Virus record (IMG/VR): IMGVR_UViG_3300035070_002626
Coordinates: 1-64,000 of that record
Length of the DNA stretch: 64,000 nt
Origin: a virus
Strand: one strand, 5' to 3'
In this document: positions 49,116 to 56,461 of the stretch, in pieces
How the letters are laid out: every line of letters begins with the position of its first letter
How positions within the stretch are numbered: position 1 is the stretch's first letter
Position numbers and translations under genes: made by a program
Notes under the pieces: generated by a model
The model's input: the letters and a program-made list of their open reading frames with translations, nothing else
What the model was told of the DNA's origin: nothing
Database searches by the model: none

Positions 49116-50067
49116 GTGTATACCACTTCCATGCATGTTCAACAATATCATCAGTATGATATTCATTTTGCCAATTTGCTACTTCAAAAAACTTTTTGTT
49201 GTCAGCAACTAATATGTTAGGATCACCGTCACGCATAGGTCCTTCGATTATCTCACGGGGCTTGCTGTTAGATACTACACAACATTTGTTGATAATTTCT
49301 AGATTGCTAGCACCAAGTCCGGTTGATAGATTGTAAAATCCAGCTGTTACTCGATGTTCTGTTGCATAATAGTGCGCTTTGGCAATGTCTGCAACATGTA
49401 CATAATCACGCACACAAGTTCCGTCATCTGTTGGCAATCCTACACCATTGAGTGTAAACACCTGATTATCTCTAATAGCTTCCATTACTCGTGCAATGAT
49501 GTGTGTAGCTGACTTTTCTTGCCCGTGCCGCCCAAGTGGGTCTGCACCAGCAGCATTAAAGTAACGAAATCCAACATAGTTAATGCCATATGCATGACTA
49601 TATGTTTCCAACAGTTGCTCTACCATGTATTTGCTCATGCCATAAGGAGAGATTGGAAACTTGGGGTCGTCTTCATGTATAGGTGTTGCAATTGGATTTC
49701 CATACACCGCAGCACTACTTGAAAAAATAAACTTGCTGTGAATTTTGCGTTCTACCATATAATCCAACAACGTTTTAGTAGCAATAAAGTTGTTGTCATA
49801 GTATGTCTTTGGATCCATAAGACTGGGCCCAACTAAACTTGATCCTGCACAATGCACAATAGCATCTGGGCAATGGAAACTAAAACATTCTAAACCAGAA
49901 GGCGTTGCATATGATTCTTCGTAGTATGAGTCATACCATTGTACAAGGTGCGAACTCAACGGCCGGCGATCTATGCCAACAACTGTCCACCCTTGTTCTT
50001 TGAAATAGATTGCTGTTTGCCCACCGATGTATCCAGCAGCTCCAGTAATAATTACTGTTTTACTCAT
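49102..50067 (-). CDS. galE: UDP-glucose 4-epimerase-like enzyme
   Basis: A 321-residue extended SDR. VIITGAAGYIGGQTAIYF (residues 5-22) is the NAD-binding G-x-x-G-x-x-G; FIFSSSAAVYGN and YGMSKYMVEQLL carry the catalytic Ser and the YxxxK pair; YFNAAGADPLGRHGQ and GTCVRDYVHVADIA are the GalE substrate blocks. It interconverts UDP-glucose and UDP-galactose (or the GlcNAc pair). ATGA overlap with the glycosyltransferase upstream. It feeds the adjacent glycosyltransferase and the short DegT-like enzyme. Confidence 0.92.
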   Translation of the reverse strand: MSKTVIITGAAGYIGGQTAIYFKEQGWTVVGIDRRPLSSHLVQWYDSYYEESYATPSGLECFSFHCPDAIVHCAGSSLVGPSLMDPKTYYDNNFIATKTLLDYMVERKIHSKFIFSSSAAVYGNPIATPIHEDDPKFPISPYGMSKYMVEQLLETYSHAYGINYVGFRYFNAAGADPLGRHGQEKSATHIIARVMEAIRDNQVFTLNGVGLPTDDGTCVRDYVHVADIAKAHYYATEHRVTAGFYNLSTGLGASNLEIINKCCVVSNSKPREIIEGPMRDGDPNILVADNKKFFEVANWQNEYHTDDIVEHAWKWYTRELH

Positions 50068-51257
50068 GACTCGATCTTTTTTACTGCATACTTTGCACTA
50101 GCTACATGGTCTCTATAACGATTGCCGGTACGTAGCCATTCTTCGCCATTGCCTTCCATAATATCCACAATTCGGTCAATTGTGCCATCAGTCCAGTCGC
50201 TAATTAATCCCATGTTGTGATGCGGCTCACGCAATAGGTTAGTTAGTTTGTTTTCAGCATCATCAATACTCCACGGAACATACAGTCTATCAGGATCGTT
50301 TGCAAATGTTTCCGGAAAGCTTCTATATGCTGGAAACAACACATTACATCCTAGTGTGTCTGCTTCGCTTACTGTGTTGGATACCCAGTCTTGTAACGCA
50401 CAGTTAAACAGCACACGACTGTCGTTAACAATCTTATAATACTCATCCTTTTTAAGATTTTCGTGAATCTCTAAGATGCCTTGGTCTTGTAATTTTCTAG
50501 CACGGGTTATATAATCTGGATTGTTCGATCGCAATGGACCGCCTTGCAGAATAGCAAATGTTTGCTTACCTGGATAAATCTCGCTATATCGTTCTACTAG
50601 ATCCATAAAGAAGTCAGGTTGCTTTTCTTGATCAAATCGTGCTGTAAATACAATTCGATTAGCACGTTCATAGAAAGGTTTTATTGCTTCTCCTACACGT
50701 TCTTGCACCTCTTGTTTGCCAAATGCAAGCCCAGATACATTGTAGATAGGTGCTTCCCAGCCTGCAATTTTCATGTGTGCTACCATTTCTTCATTGGTAG
50801 CCAGCACTGTTGCAAACTCGCAAACCATCTTTTCGTACAATCCCATCCACTTTGCCATGCCCCAAACATGAACAAAATCATCAGGGTCAATTGCTTGTGC
50901 TAGGCATCGAACAAACACTTTTGGACGTTGATCCGCTGGAATCTGGTCCATGATGTATGGAAGACTTTCGATGCCTGGTTGAAACATGTCTTCAAAATAA
51001 ACTGCATCTTCGCCGGTGCATTCTCCGTTGCGCATCATTTGCACTAGGTTCATAATCTGACTCATACCAAAATAACTGCGTCCGTGTGCATCAAGCACTT
51101 GCCCTACGCTAATACTTTGTGTATCATCAATTGTTTCACCTGGAACATAAACAACATCAAGTCCTCTACGGTCGAAGACACGTTTGTTCCAGTCAGTTAA
51201 TTGAAGGGTGTAACGTGCCTCGTAGCTTTCGAGGCCCATGTAGAAGAGTTTACGCAT
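50064..51257 (-). CDS. GT-B glycosyltransferase (family 4-like)
   Basis: A 397-residue GT-B protein. FYMGLESYEARYTLQLTDW opens it; RIVFTARFDQEKQPDFFMDLVERY is the second-domain start (R-x-x-x-E-K-Q pattern of GT4). NCALQDWVSNTVSEADTLGCNVLFP has the E-x7-E-like donor-binding region. Cytoplasmic, no membrane segment. It is upstream of galE (4 bp overlap), which may supply its UDP-sugar donor. Confidence 0.87.
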   Translation of the reverse strand: MRKLFYMGLESYEARYTLQLTDWNKRVFDRRGLDVVYVPGETIDDTQSISVGQVLDAHGRSYFGMSQIMNLVQMMRNGECTGEDAVYFEDMFQPGIESLPYIMDQIPADQRPKVFVRCLAQAIDPDDFVHVWGMAKWMGLYEKMVCEFATVLATNEEMVAHMKIAGWEAPIYNVSGLAFGKQEVQERVGEAIKPFYERANRIVFTARFDQEKQPDFFMDLVERYSEIYPGKQTFAILQGGPLRSNNPDYITRARKLQDQGILEIHENLKKDEYYKIVNDSRVLFNCALQDWVSNTVSEADTLGCNVLFPAYRSFPETFANDPDRLYVPWSIDDAENKLTNLLREPHHNMGLISDWTDGTIDRIVDIMEGNGEEWLRTGNRYRDHVASAKYAVKKIES

Positions 51258-51260
51258 AGT

Positions 51261-51539
51261 TTATCTCCGGCCGTTATAAGGAGTACGGCTTTGATTAGAG
51301 TTGCTTCGATTGTCATTTGAACGGCGAGGACTATGCCCTGCAAAACGCTTGGCATCTTCTTCCCACATATTTTTACAGTTTTTTCCAGCTTGGAATTTAC
51401 GGTATTGCTGATATGGATATTTTTTATTATTATAAAGATCTTCGGGATTATATCGATATCCATAATCGCGACAGAATGAAATGTATGACTCGAGGTCGTT
51501 CCACACTTGGGTTGTTCGAGAATTTTTATAGGTAGCCAT
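51261..51539 (-). CDS. Small basic protein, unknown
   Basis: A 92-residue basic protein with many Asn/Arg/Tyr residues (NPEDLYNNKKYPYQQYRKF, AGKNCKNMWEEDAKRFAGH) and a disordered Arg/Ser/Asn-rich tail, RRSNDNRSNSNQSRTPYNG. Likely RNA- or DNA-binding by charge. No domain recognised. A TATAAATA late-promoter-like box lies 58 bp upstream. Confidence 0.65.
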   Translation of the reverse strand: MATYKNSRTTQVWNDLESYISFCRDYGYRYNPEDLYNNKKYPYQQYRKFQAGKNCKNMWEEDAKRFAGHSPRRSNDNRSNSNQSRTPYNGRR

Positions 51540-51596
51540 TGTATATTCCTTGATGACTAGTTAAAATAAGTGTAGTCAATTTTTTGCCTACAAATA

Positions 51597-51604
51597 TATT
51601 TATA
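51597..51604 (-). promoter_or_regulatory. T4-type late-promoter-like box
   Basis: TATAAATA on the minus strand, an exact match to the T4 late -10 consensus, 58 bp before ATG 51539. No -35 is expected for this class. Confidence 0.5.
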
Positions 51605-51619
51605 CACTGTTTTTTTGTG

Positions 51620-52039
51620 TTATGAATTATTATAATTTATAGTACATCCGTTTTCGCCATCCTCGCTAACTTCAATGACAACATTTCGCCCTGGGTATTT
51701 GCCAGCTACATTAAGATAGATATCGTCTGCAATCATTTCGCAACTTTTGTAATCCAGTGACAAAATTCCATCGCCAAACAGTTTTTGCAACCAACGTGAA
51801 AACTGAATAAACTCGATGTCTCTGTCATTGTGGAATACATCAATTCCCACACGAAAATGAAACATATGCCTGTGCGGATGTCCTAGAAACGATACATCGT
51901 CCCAATCGCCTGTTGCTAATTTAGGATCAGTTAATGCTGCTGGATACTTGTGTATGCCTTCCTTTTGAAAGGTTACCCAAATTTGCCGACGTGCAGATTG
52001 CATCGTTGCATCAATCACGGTGCGTTCATCTTGATTCAT
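51620..52039 (-). CDS. PTPS/QueD-like protein (second copy)
   Basis: A 139-residue protein of the 6-pyruvoyl-tetrahydropterin synthase fold. LGHPHRHMFHFRVGIDVFHN has the three-His zinc strand; DIEFIQFSRWLQKLF, and DYKSCEMIADDIYLNVAGKY with the SCE (Cys/Glu) region, match the family; NVVIEVSEDGENG is the final strand. The N-terminal Cys of true QueD is absent, so chemistry may differ. It lies with a protein of unknown function between DpdA-like and sugar genes. It could act on a 7-deazaguanine intermediate or be a diverged duplicate. Confidence 0.75.
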   Translation of the reverse strand: MNQDERTVIDATMQSARRQIWVTFQKEGIHKYPAALTDPKLATGDWDDVSFLGHPHRHMFHFRVGIDVFHNDRDIEFIQFSRWLQKLFGDGILSLDYKSCEMIADDIYLNVAGKYPGRNVVIEVSEDGENGCTINYNNS

Positions 52040-52545
52040 TATACTACCTTATCTTGTGTGTAAGCACTCCAGGGAGTGAATTTTTCTCTATCCATTAAGT
52101 TGTGCAAACTATGGCACCACACTCCTGGATTTGATTCATTGAAATCAATGTCATCAACTTTGACCATTGCGTTATATCCCCATTGTGATACATATGGAAT
52201 AGATACACGTATTTGTGGAATGAAGTTATCGTATTCGACCATACCGCCTTCTAAACACCATTCTAAGTTAATGTTACTTGGAATATCTAAACTACATATT
52301 ACATCCTTTTTTAGCAAAGGCACTAGCATTTGTTCCCACGCTTCAAACTCATCTGCTGTTTGAGGATTATAACTATGATTAGCTCCAAAGAAGATATGCT
52401 GGCAGTTGTTAGCTTTATATTTGGCTAGTATGCTATCAACCGGCTGGACACCTACTACAAACAAGGTTTTTAATCCATAGGCCGGTGTACGTTCTACTTC
52501 GGTTCCAACAAAGTAGTTAACACCGTCATGTCCTTCACGATCCAT
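52039..52545 (-). CDS. Conserved phage protein next to PTPS-like gene, unknown
   Basis: A 168-residue alpha/beta protein (LKTLFVVGVQPVDSILAKYK, QHIFFGANHSYNPQTADEF, VICSLDIPSNINLEWCLEGG). The layout looks like a radical-free TIM-barrel fragment or a Rossmann-type fold, and VICSLDIPSNI and WCHSLHNLMDREKFTPW hold conserved Cys and His. No family recognised. It is immediately upstream of the PTPS-like gene (stop/start overlap), so it may serve the same pathway. Confidence 0.65.
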   Translation of the reverse strand: MDREGHDGVNYFVGTEVERTPAYGLKTLFVVGVQPVDSILAKYKANNCQHIFFGANHSYNPQTADEFEAWEQMLVPLLKKDVICSLDIPSNINLEWCLEGGMVEYDNFIPQIRVSIPYVSQWGYNAMVKVDDIDFNESNPGVWCHSLHNLMDREKFTPWSAYTQDKVV

Positions 52546-52723
52546 CTTCGATTCCTAACTGTGTTTTTAGTTTTGTCATTTCGTCTTTTACTGCAAGTTT
52601 TTTCTTCTTGATACTGGTAATAGTTTCAACAGAGGTGCTATCACTCTCAAGGTACGAGATCATGTCGTGTAATCGTTTGTGTTCTTTGACTAAGAATTCG
52701 TAGCGTGTTTCTGGAGTTGCCAT
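52535..52723 (-). CDS. YdcH-like (DUF465) small helical protein
   Basis: A 62-residue helical hairpin. RYEFLVKEHKRLHDMISYLE and TITSIKKKKLAVKDEMTKLK match the DUF465/YdcH pattern (L-x-x-E-H-x-x-L-d...KKxKLxxKDE). Its role is unknown even in bacteria. ATG 52723 has AAGGAA about 12 nt upstream. An excellent promoter lies at 52754-52782. Confidence 0.78.
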   Translation of the reverse strand: MATPETRYEFLVKEHKRLHDMISYLESDSTSVETITSIKKKKLAVKDEMTKLKTQLGIEDGS

Positions 52724-52753
52724 TACTAAATAATTCCTTCCTACATTAAACTT

Positions 52754-52782
52754 ATTATACACTAACTATACCATGCTGTCAA
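52754..52782 (-). promoter_or_regulatory. Consensus sigma70 promoter
   Basis: TTGACA (52782-52777), 17-nt spacer, TATAAT (52759-52754): exact consensus in both boxes. It overlaps the last codons of the DpdA-like gene and drives the YdcH-like and PTPS-like genes. Confidence 0.85.
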
Positions 52783-54289
52783 GTAAATCTAGAGCATTTT
52801 GATCTAAATCTATTTCTTGTTCTGGCTCTTCTACTTCAAACAAACTATTAAACTGTGTTGCTGCATTAACAATACGCTTTCCGGTAAATCCTCTCGTACC
52901 TTTGACACTATCCCAAAATTTGCTGTATTCATTGATGATGCTCATACTTTTATTAAAGTCTTTTGCTGCAAATACACGTTCGACTACATCGCGGAACAAT
53001 ATTCTATCAAATGTTTCTTGTACTAACATGGCAGGAATAACTCCAGCATCGTATTCTCTGTTGGCACGTTGCACCGATTCGATGTGCATCCATACATTGT
53101 GCCCCATAAGCAATGCATACGAAAAACTATCCCATGAAGTTTTTCCTTCTTTGCCAATTTTGTTTAGCATACCTGGGGCATAATGGCATATATCCCCGAT
53201 GGTCATACGTTCTGTAATAGGACTGTTTTCAAAAAGTTTGTGCACACCGTCCTTGAGTACTGCATCTCGGAATGGTGTTGTGTCGCCTGCATATTTTTTG
53301 TTATCAATTGTGGGTTCCATTTGGTAACTCCACTTGCCACGATCTTCAATTCGAATACTATTGTATACTTGCCCGTTTGCTGTAGCAAGAAATGGGCTTG
53401 CACAGTCAAAGCTGATAGTGAAGTTTGCATTTGCATGACGTCTTACGCTGCGTTGAATATCAGTAAGCAAACACGCCCACTCTAGCTTGCTTGTTCCCAG
53501 GAAGTGCATCCAGTCATGCTGCCCTTTTTCAAGCAAACCTTCGTGTATAAGTGTAACCAAACGTTTTAGAACTAGATGCACATCACACATGTTTTGCCCG
53601 CCCATTGCCCAGCCGTTGAATGGTCGATCCATCTTGTCACTGCAAAAGCCTTTCATTTTGTCATACCAATGATCTGCTTCCTGGTGATTTGATCCTTGCA
53701 GCACGTTTAACACCTTTAGGTCGCCACCGCGATTTGCCATCCAAAATTCGTTGTTAAAGTGTGTAGCTGTTACTGCATCATCATAACTATGAATCCCGCA
53801 CAGTGCACTTGCTTTTTTATCCAAGTAAGTCCATGTTGGAATATCCATAGTCATGCCATGTGTAGCAATTCCGTGTTGCCATGCAATAACTTGCTCACGT
53901 TTCTTTTCTGCATTTTTGTCTTTGGGATTAGCCCATTCACCGGGCCACACACCTTTGGCAATCTGGAACCCGCCGCTGTCGGCTAGCATGATAGTGTCTG
54001 CTTCTCTATTACGAACCATGTCTTCTTTTGGCACATGCTTTGATAGATCCATGTCAGCATGCCCAGCACTATACAAACTATATTTGTATGGAAACAACCC
54101 TTCTTTGCTGTTAAGCCAGTTTAAGCTTTCCATATTAGGGATACCTTTAGGCAATCGATCACCGATTATGCTTTTTGATTCATCTGGGTATCGTTCTTTG
54201 CCAATATATCCAGCATAAAAACTGCTAATAGCAGGCAAAAATATTGCATAATCATTTTGTTTTTGTGTTAGGTTATCTTGTTTTAGCAT
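52766..54289 (-). CDS. dpdA: DpdA-like DNA 7-deazaguanine transglycosylase (TGT superfamily)
   Basis: A 507-residue TGT-superfamily protein. IMLADSGGFQIAKGVWPG (Asp104 of DSGGFQ) and ISFDCASPFLATANGQ (second acidic residue, near 295) match the catalytic pair of tRNA-guanine transglycosylases and phage DpdA. NVLQGSN and GWAMGGQNMCD line the base pocket, and HFLGTSKLEWACLLTDIQ is the family's barrel end. The size and context (folE, queD, queE in the same genome, next to DNA polymerase) fit DpdA, which swaps guanine in DNA for preQ0 or derivatives, rather than a tRNA enzyme. Confidence 0.85.
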   Translation of the reverse strand: MLKQDNLTQKQNDYAIFLPAISSFYAGYIGKERYPDESKSIIGDRLPKGIPNMESLNWLNSKEGLFPYKYSLYSAGHADMDLSKHVPKEDMVRNREADTIMLADSGGFQIAKGVWPGEWANPKDKNAEKKREQVIAWQHGIATHGMTMDIPTWTYLDKKASALCGIHSYDDAVTATHFNNEFWMANRGGDLKVLNVLQGSNHQEADHWYDKMKGFCSDKMDRPFNGWAMGGQNMCDVHLVLKRLVTLIHEGLLEKGQHDWMHFLGTSKLEWACLLTDIQRSVRRHANANFTISFDCASPFLATANGQVYNSIRIEDRGKWSYQMEPTIDNKKYAGDTTPFRDAVLKDGVHKLFENSPITERMTIGDICHYAPGMLNKIGKEGKTSWDSFSYALLMGHNVWMHIESVQRANREYDAGVIPAMLVQETFDRILFRDVVERVFAAKDFNKSMSIINEYSKFWDSVKGTRGFTGKRIVNAATQFNSLFEVEEPEQEIDLDQNALDLLDSMV

Positions 54290-54291
54290 TT

Positions 54292-54762
54292 TTAGCCTTC
54301 AAGTTTATAGCATCCAGGACTGATTAGTGCCCATTGACAATGATCGTTTATTATAGCATCCACAGTAACATACTGTTGATCCTCAGTGACTATTCCCCAT
54401 TCGGGAAAAATATAAAAATTATGATCTTCAAGGTGCTTTAATTTAGTAACACCCATTGGACCATAATGTATACAGATGTTCCATGCCGCACCAACTATAA
54501 TCCAATTGTTTGTTTTATGTTGGTGCGACAAGAACTCGCTGGTACTATTTAGATAGATAGTATCATTGTCAAACGTTTCTTCAATTATTGCATCTATAGG
54601 ATCAGATTCAGTCTTTCCGCAGCAGATTTTACTCACAATAGTTAAATTGTTTAATTGTTCAACAACCCGTGTATAAAACTGCCTTGTTGCAGTTTCGTTA
54701 CGCATTCCGTCTACTTTAGAATTCGCTGCCCAGCAATCAATGAATACTACTCCCCAATTCAT
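54292..54762 (-). CDS. Isochorismatase-like cysteine hydrolase fold (tentative)
   Basis: A 156-residue alpha/beta protein. GVVFIDCWAANS starts like the isochorismatase strand with its Asp; NNWIIVGAAWNICIHYGPMGV has the G-x3-x-x-C-V-like Cys strand; and DHNFYIFPEWGIVTEDQQYV follows as in the family's later strands. The Lys of the triad is not obvious, so this is a fold impression. It lies between DpdA and the sliding clamp with one-base overlaps. Confidence 0.5.
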   Translation of the reverse strand: MNWGVVFIDCWAANSKVDGMRNETATRQFYTRVVEQLNNLTIVSKICCGKTESDPIDAIIEETFDNDTIYLNSTSEFLSHQHKTNNWIIVGAAWNICIHYGPMGVTKLKHLEDHNFYIFPEWGIVTEDQQYVTVDAIINDHCQWALISPGCYKLEG

Positions 54763-55493
54763 TACTTGCTTTGTGCTGGCAGAATGTAGTTGTAAACTGC
54801 CAACCCACTATCAACTGTAATTTTAGCAGCGCCGCCATCTGAAATGCGTACAGTTTTATCGCCAGTTAGATTCATAATTGCAATAAACTGCGCAACTGGC
54901 CAACTCCATGATCGTGTTAAGTTGCCTTCTACATCATGATGAAATACAAAATCACCAGCGTGTGTGCTATGATCGCCAAACAAGAACTTCAAGTGCCCAT
55001 CTTCAGTTTTAGTCTGAAAAGTCAATTCTTCAGCATTTGCTTGTGCCATCATTTTTAAACGCATAATACTAGCAGATGTAGGTTCAAACTCAACATTCCA
55101 TGGAATGTCTTTCATCTTAGCATTTTTAAGTTTTTCGTTAACAATTTCACTTACCATGAAGCGATAATCGTTTTTAAAGTCGCCTGCGGCATTTTTAAAA
55201 TGCATACCAACTGGTGCTGATTCGCCGTTACGATCTTGCCGAGTTACGGTAATTTCAGCATTTTCCTTGTATTCAGCAATGTTTAACAGTATCTTTAGTT
55301 TACCCAAGTTGGGCATACCAAATGTACCTATAAATTCAGCAACAGGTGTGTGATACTTTGCATCTAAGACAACACTCTTGTCTTCTGCTAAGCCAGTAAT
55401 AGTTGTTTCAGTATCGCTGCCTGTAATTTTAATAAGTTGGATACAGCCCAAATCATGACTGTGTTCAACCAAGTCTAGTAGATAATCTCTCAT
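54762..55493 (-). CDS. DNA polymerase sliding clamp (T4 gp45 type)
   Basis: A 243-residue protein matching gp45-type processivity clamps in length and order: LLDLVEHSHDLGCIQLIKI, LAEDKSVVLDAKYH, GMPNLGKLKILLNI (clamp beta strand), then MRLKMMAQANAEELTFQTKTEDG and LFGDHSTHAGDFVFHHDV with the terminal WPVAQFIAIMNL and YNYILPAQSK. It tethers the polymerase to DNA and, in T4, activates late transcription. It is encoded one gene from the DNA polymerase, as expected in a T4-like replication set. Confidence 0.85.
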   Translation of the reverse strand: MRDYLLDLVEHSHDLGCIQLIKITGSDTETTITGLAEDKSVVLDAKYHTPVAEFIGTFGMPNLGKLKILLNIAEYKENAEITVTRQDRNGESAPVGMHFKNAAGDFKNDYRFMVSEIVNEKLKNAKMKDIPWNVEFEPTSASIMRLKMMAQANAEELTFQTKTEDGHLKFLFGDHSTHAGDFVFHHDVEGNLTRSWSWPVAQFIAIMNLTGDKTVRISDGGAAKITVDSGLAVYNYILPAQSK

Positions 55494-56461
55494 TTATTTT
55501 CTCCGGTGTGTTGTATTAAGTGTTTAATTTTGCCCAGGCTTTGCCCGCCTTTGATGCTAGTTCTAATTCCTGGTTTTTGTATTTCTAACCAACTTACGTT
55601 CTTCTTCATATCAAAGCTTGCTACTACATTAAATCCATATCGGGTACACGCTGCTTTTACCAAGTGGCCCGGAGTATAAGTGTAATACGAATTTCTAAAA
55701 TTGTCAATACCAATTGGATAATCACAATTATTATAGGTAAAAATGGCTGTACCTCCTGGCTGTAAAACAGAAAAAATATCGGATAGATACTGTTCAATGA
55801 GCCTCAGAGGGCGAAAATTAAAGTAATCAATTGCAACAACTAACCCAATTTGCCCAGTTGGTAAGTCATGTAACACACTATCTTTTGTTTCATCGACAGT
55901 GTAGTATCGTACTCGGCGCTGATAATCAGTCTTCCATAATTTTTTAACTTCCTTAAACATATCTTGATGATCATCAACTAGGTACAACGGATCACAACTT
56001 ACTAGATGATCAGTTACATCACCTAGTCTAGGGCCGAGTTGCAATGCAGAATGTTTCCAGTTAACATGCTTTGTAATTCGTCCTACAAGAAAATCTCGAA
56101 TTTCGGGATCACCTAGTAGATTTTTAAATCTATCTCGATCAAGTTTATAGTCAGCATCGTCCCTTAACCCTTCTTGGTAAATCTCTTCACTTTTCTCATT
56201 CAAACACGGACCTTCTATTTCACCGAGCTCTTGGCCTAGACACACCCTAAACTTAGAAATATCCTGGTATACTGCGTCTAATTCTCTAATTATATTTTTA
56301 TGTCGGTCCAGTATATTGCTCTTAAGATTATTAACATCAATATCGTATGTATTTAGATCGTTGTTAAACTTCTGCAATAATTTTTCAATTGCTTGCCTTG
56401 ATTCCGTTAAATCTAACTCGTCTAACAGATGTTTATAGTTAACAAGGTTGACTAAATCCAT
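55490..56461 (-). CDS. SAM-methyltransferase-like protein with N-terminal coiled coil
   Basis: A 323-residue protein. Residues 1-100 are charged helices (TESRQAIEKLLQKFNNDLN, likely coiled coil). The second half has an atypical methyltransferase core: ALQLGPRLGDVTDHLVSCDPLYLVDDHQDMF (motif I-like) and LVVAIDYFNFRPLRLIEQYL, GGTAIFTYNNCDYP (motif post-I). It sits between clamp and polymerase, overlapping both by 1-4 bp. A DNA- or protein-modifying role in replication is possible but unproven. Confidence 0.65.
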   Translation of the reverse strand: MDLVNLVNYKHLLDELDLTESRQAIEKLLQKFNNDLNTYDIDVNNLKSNILDRHKNIIRELDAVYQDISKFRVCLGQELGEIEGPCLNEKSEEIYQEGLRDDADYKLDRDRFKNLLGDPEIRDFLVGRITKHVNWKHSALQLGPRLGDVTDHLVSCDPLYLVDDHQDMFKEVKKLWKTDYQRRVRYYTVDETKDSVLHDLPTGQIGLVVAIDYFNFRPLRLIEQYLSDIFSVLQPGGTAIFTYNNCDYPIGIDNFRNSYYTYTPGHLVKAACTRYGFNVVASFDMKKNVSWLEIQKPGIRTSIKGGQSLGKIKHLIQHTGENK

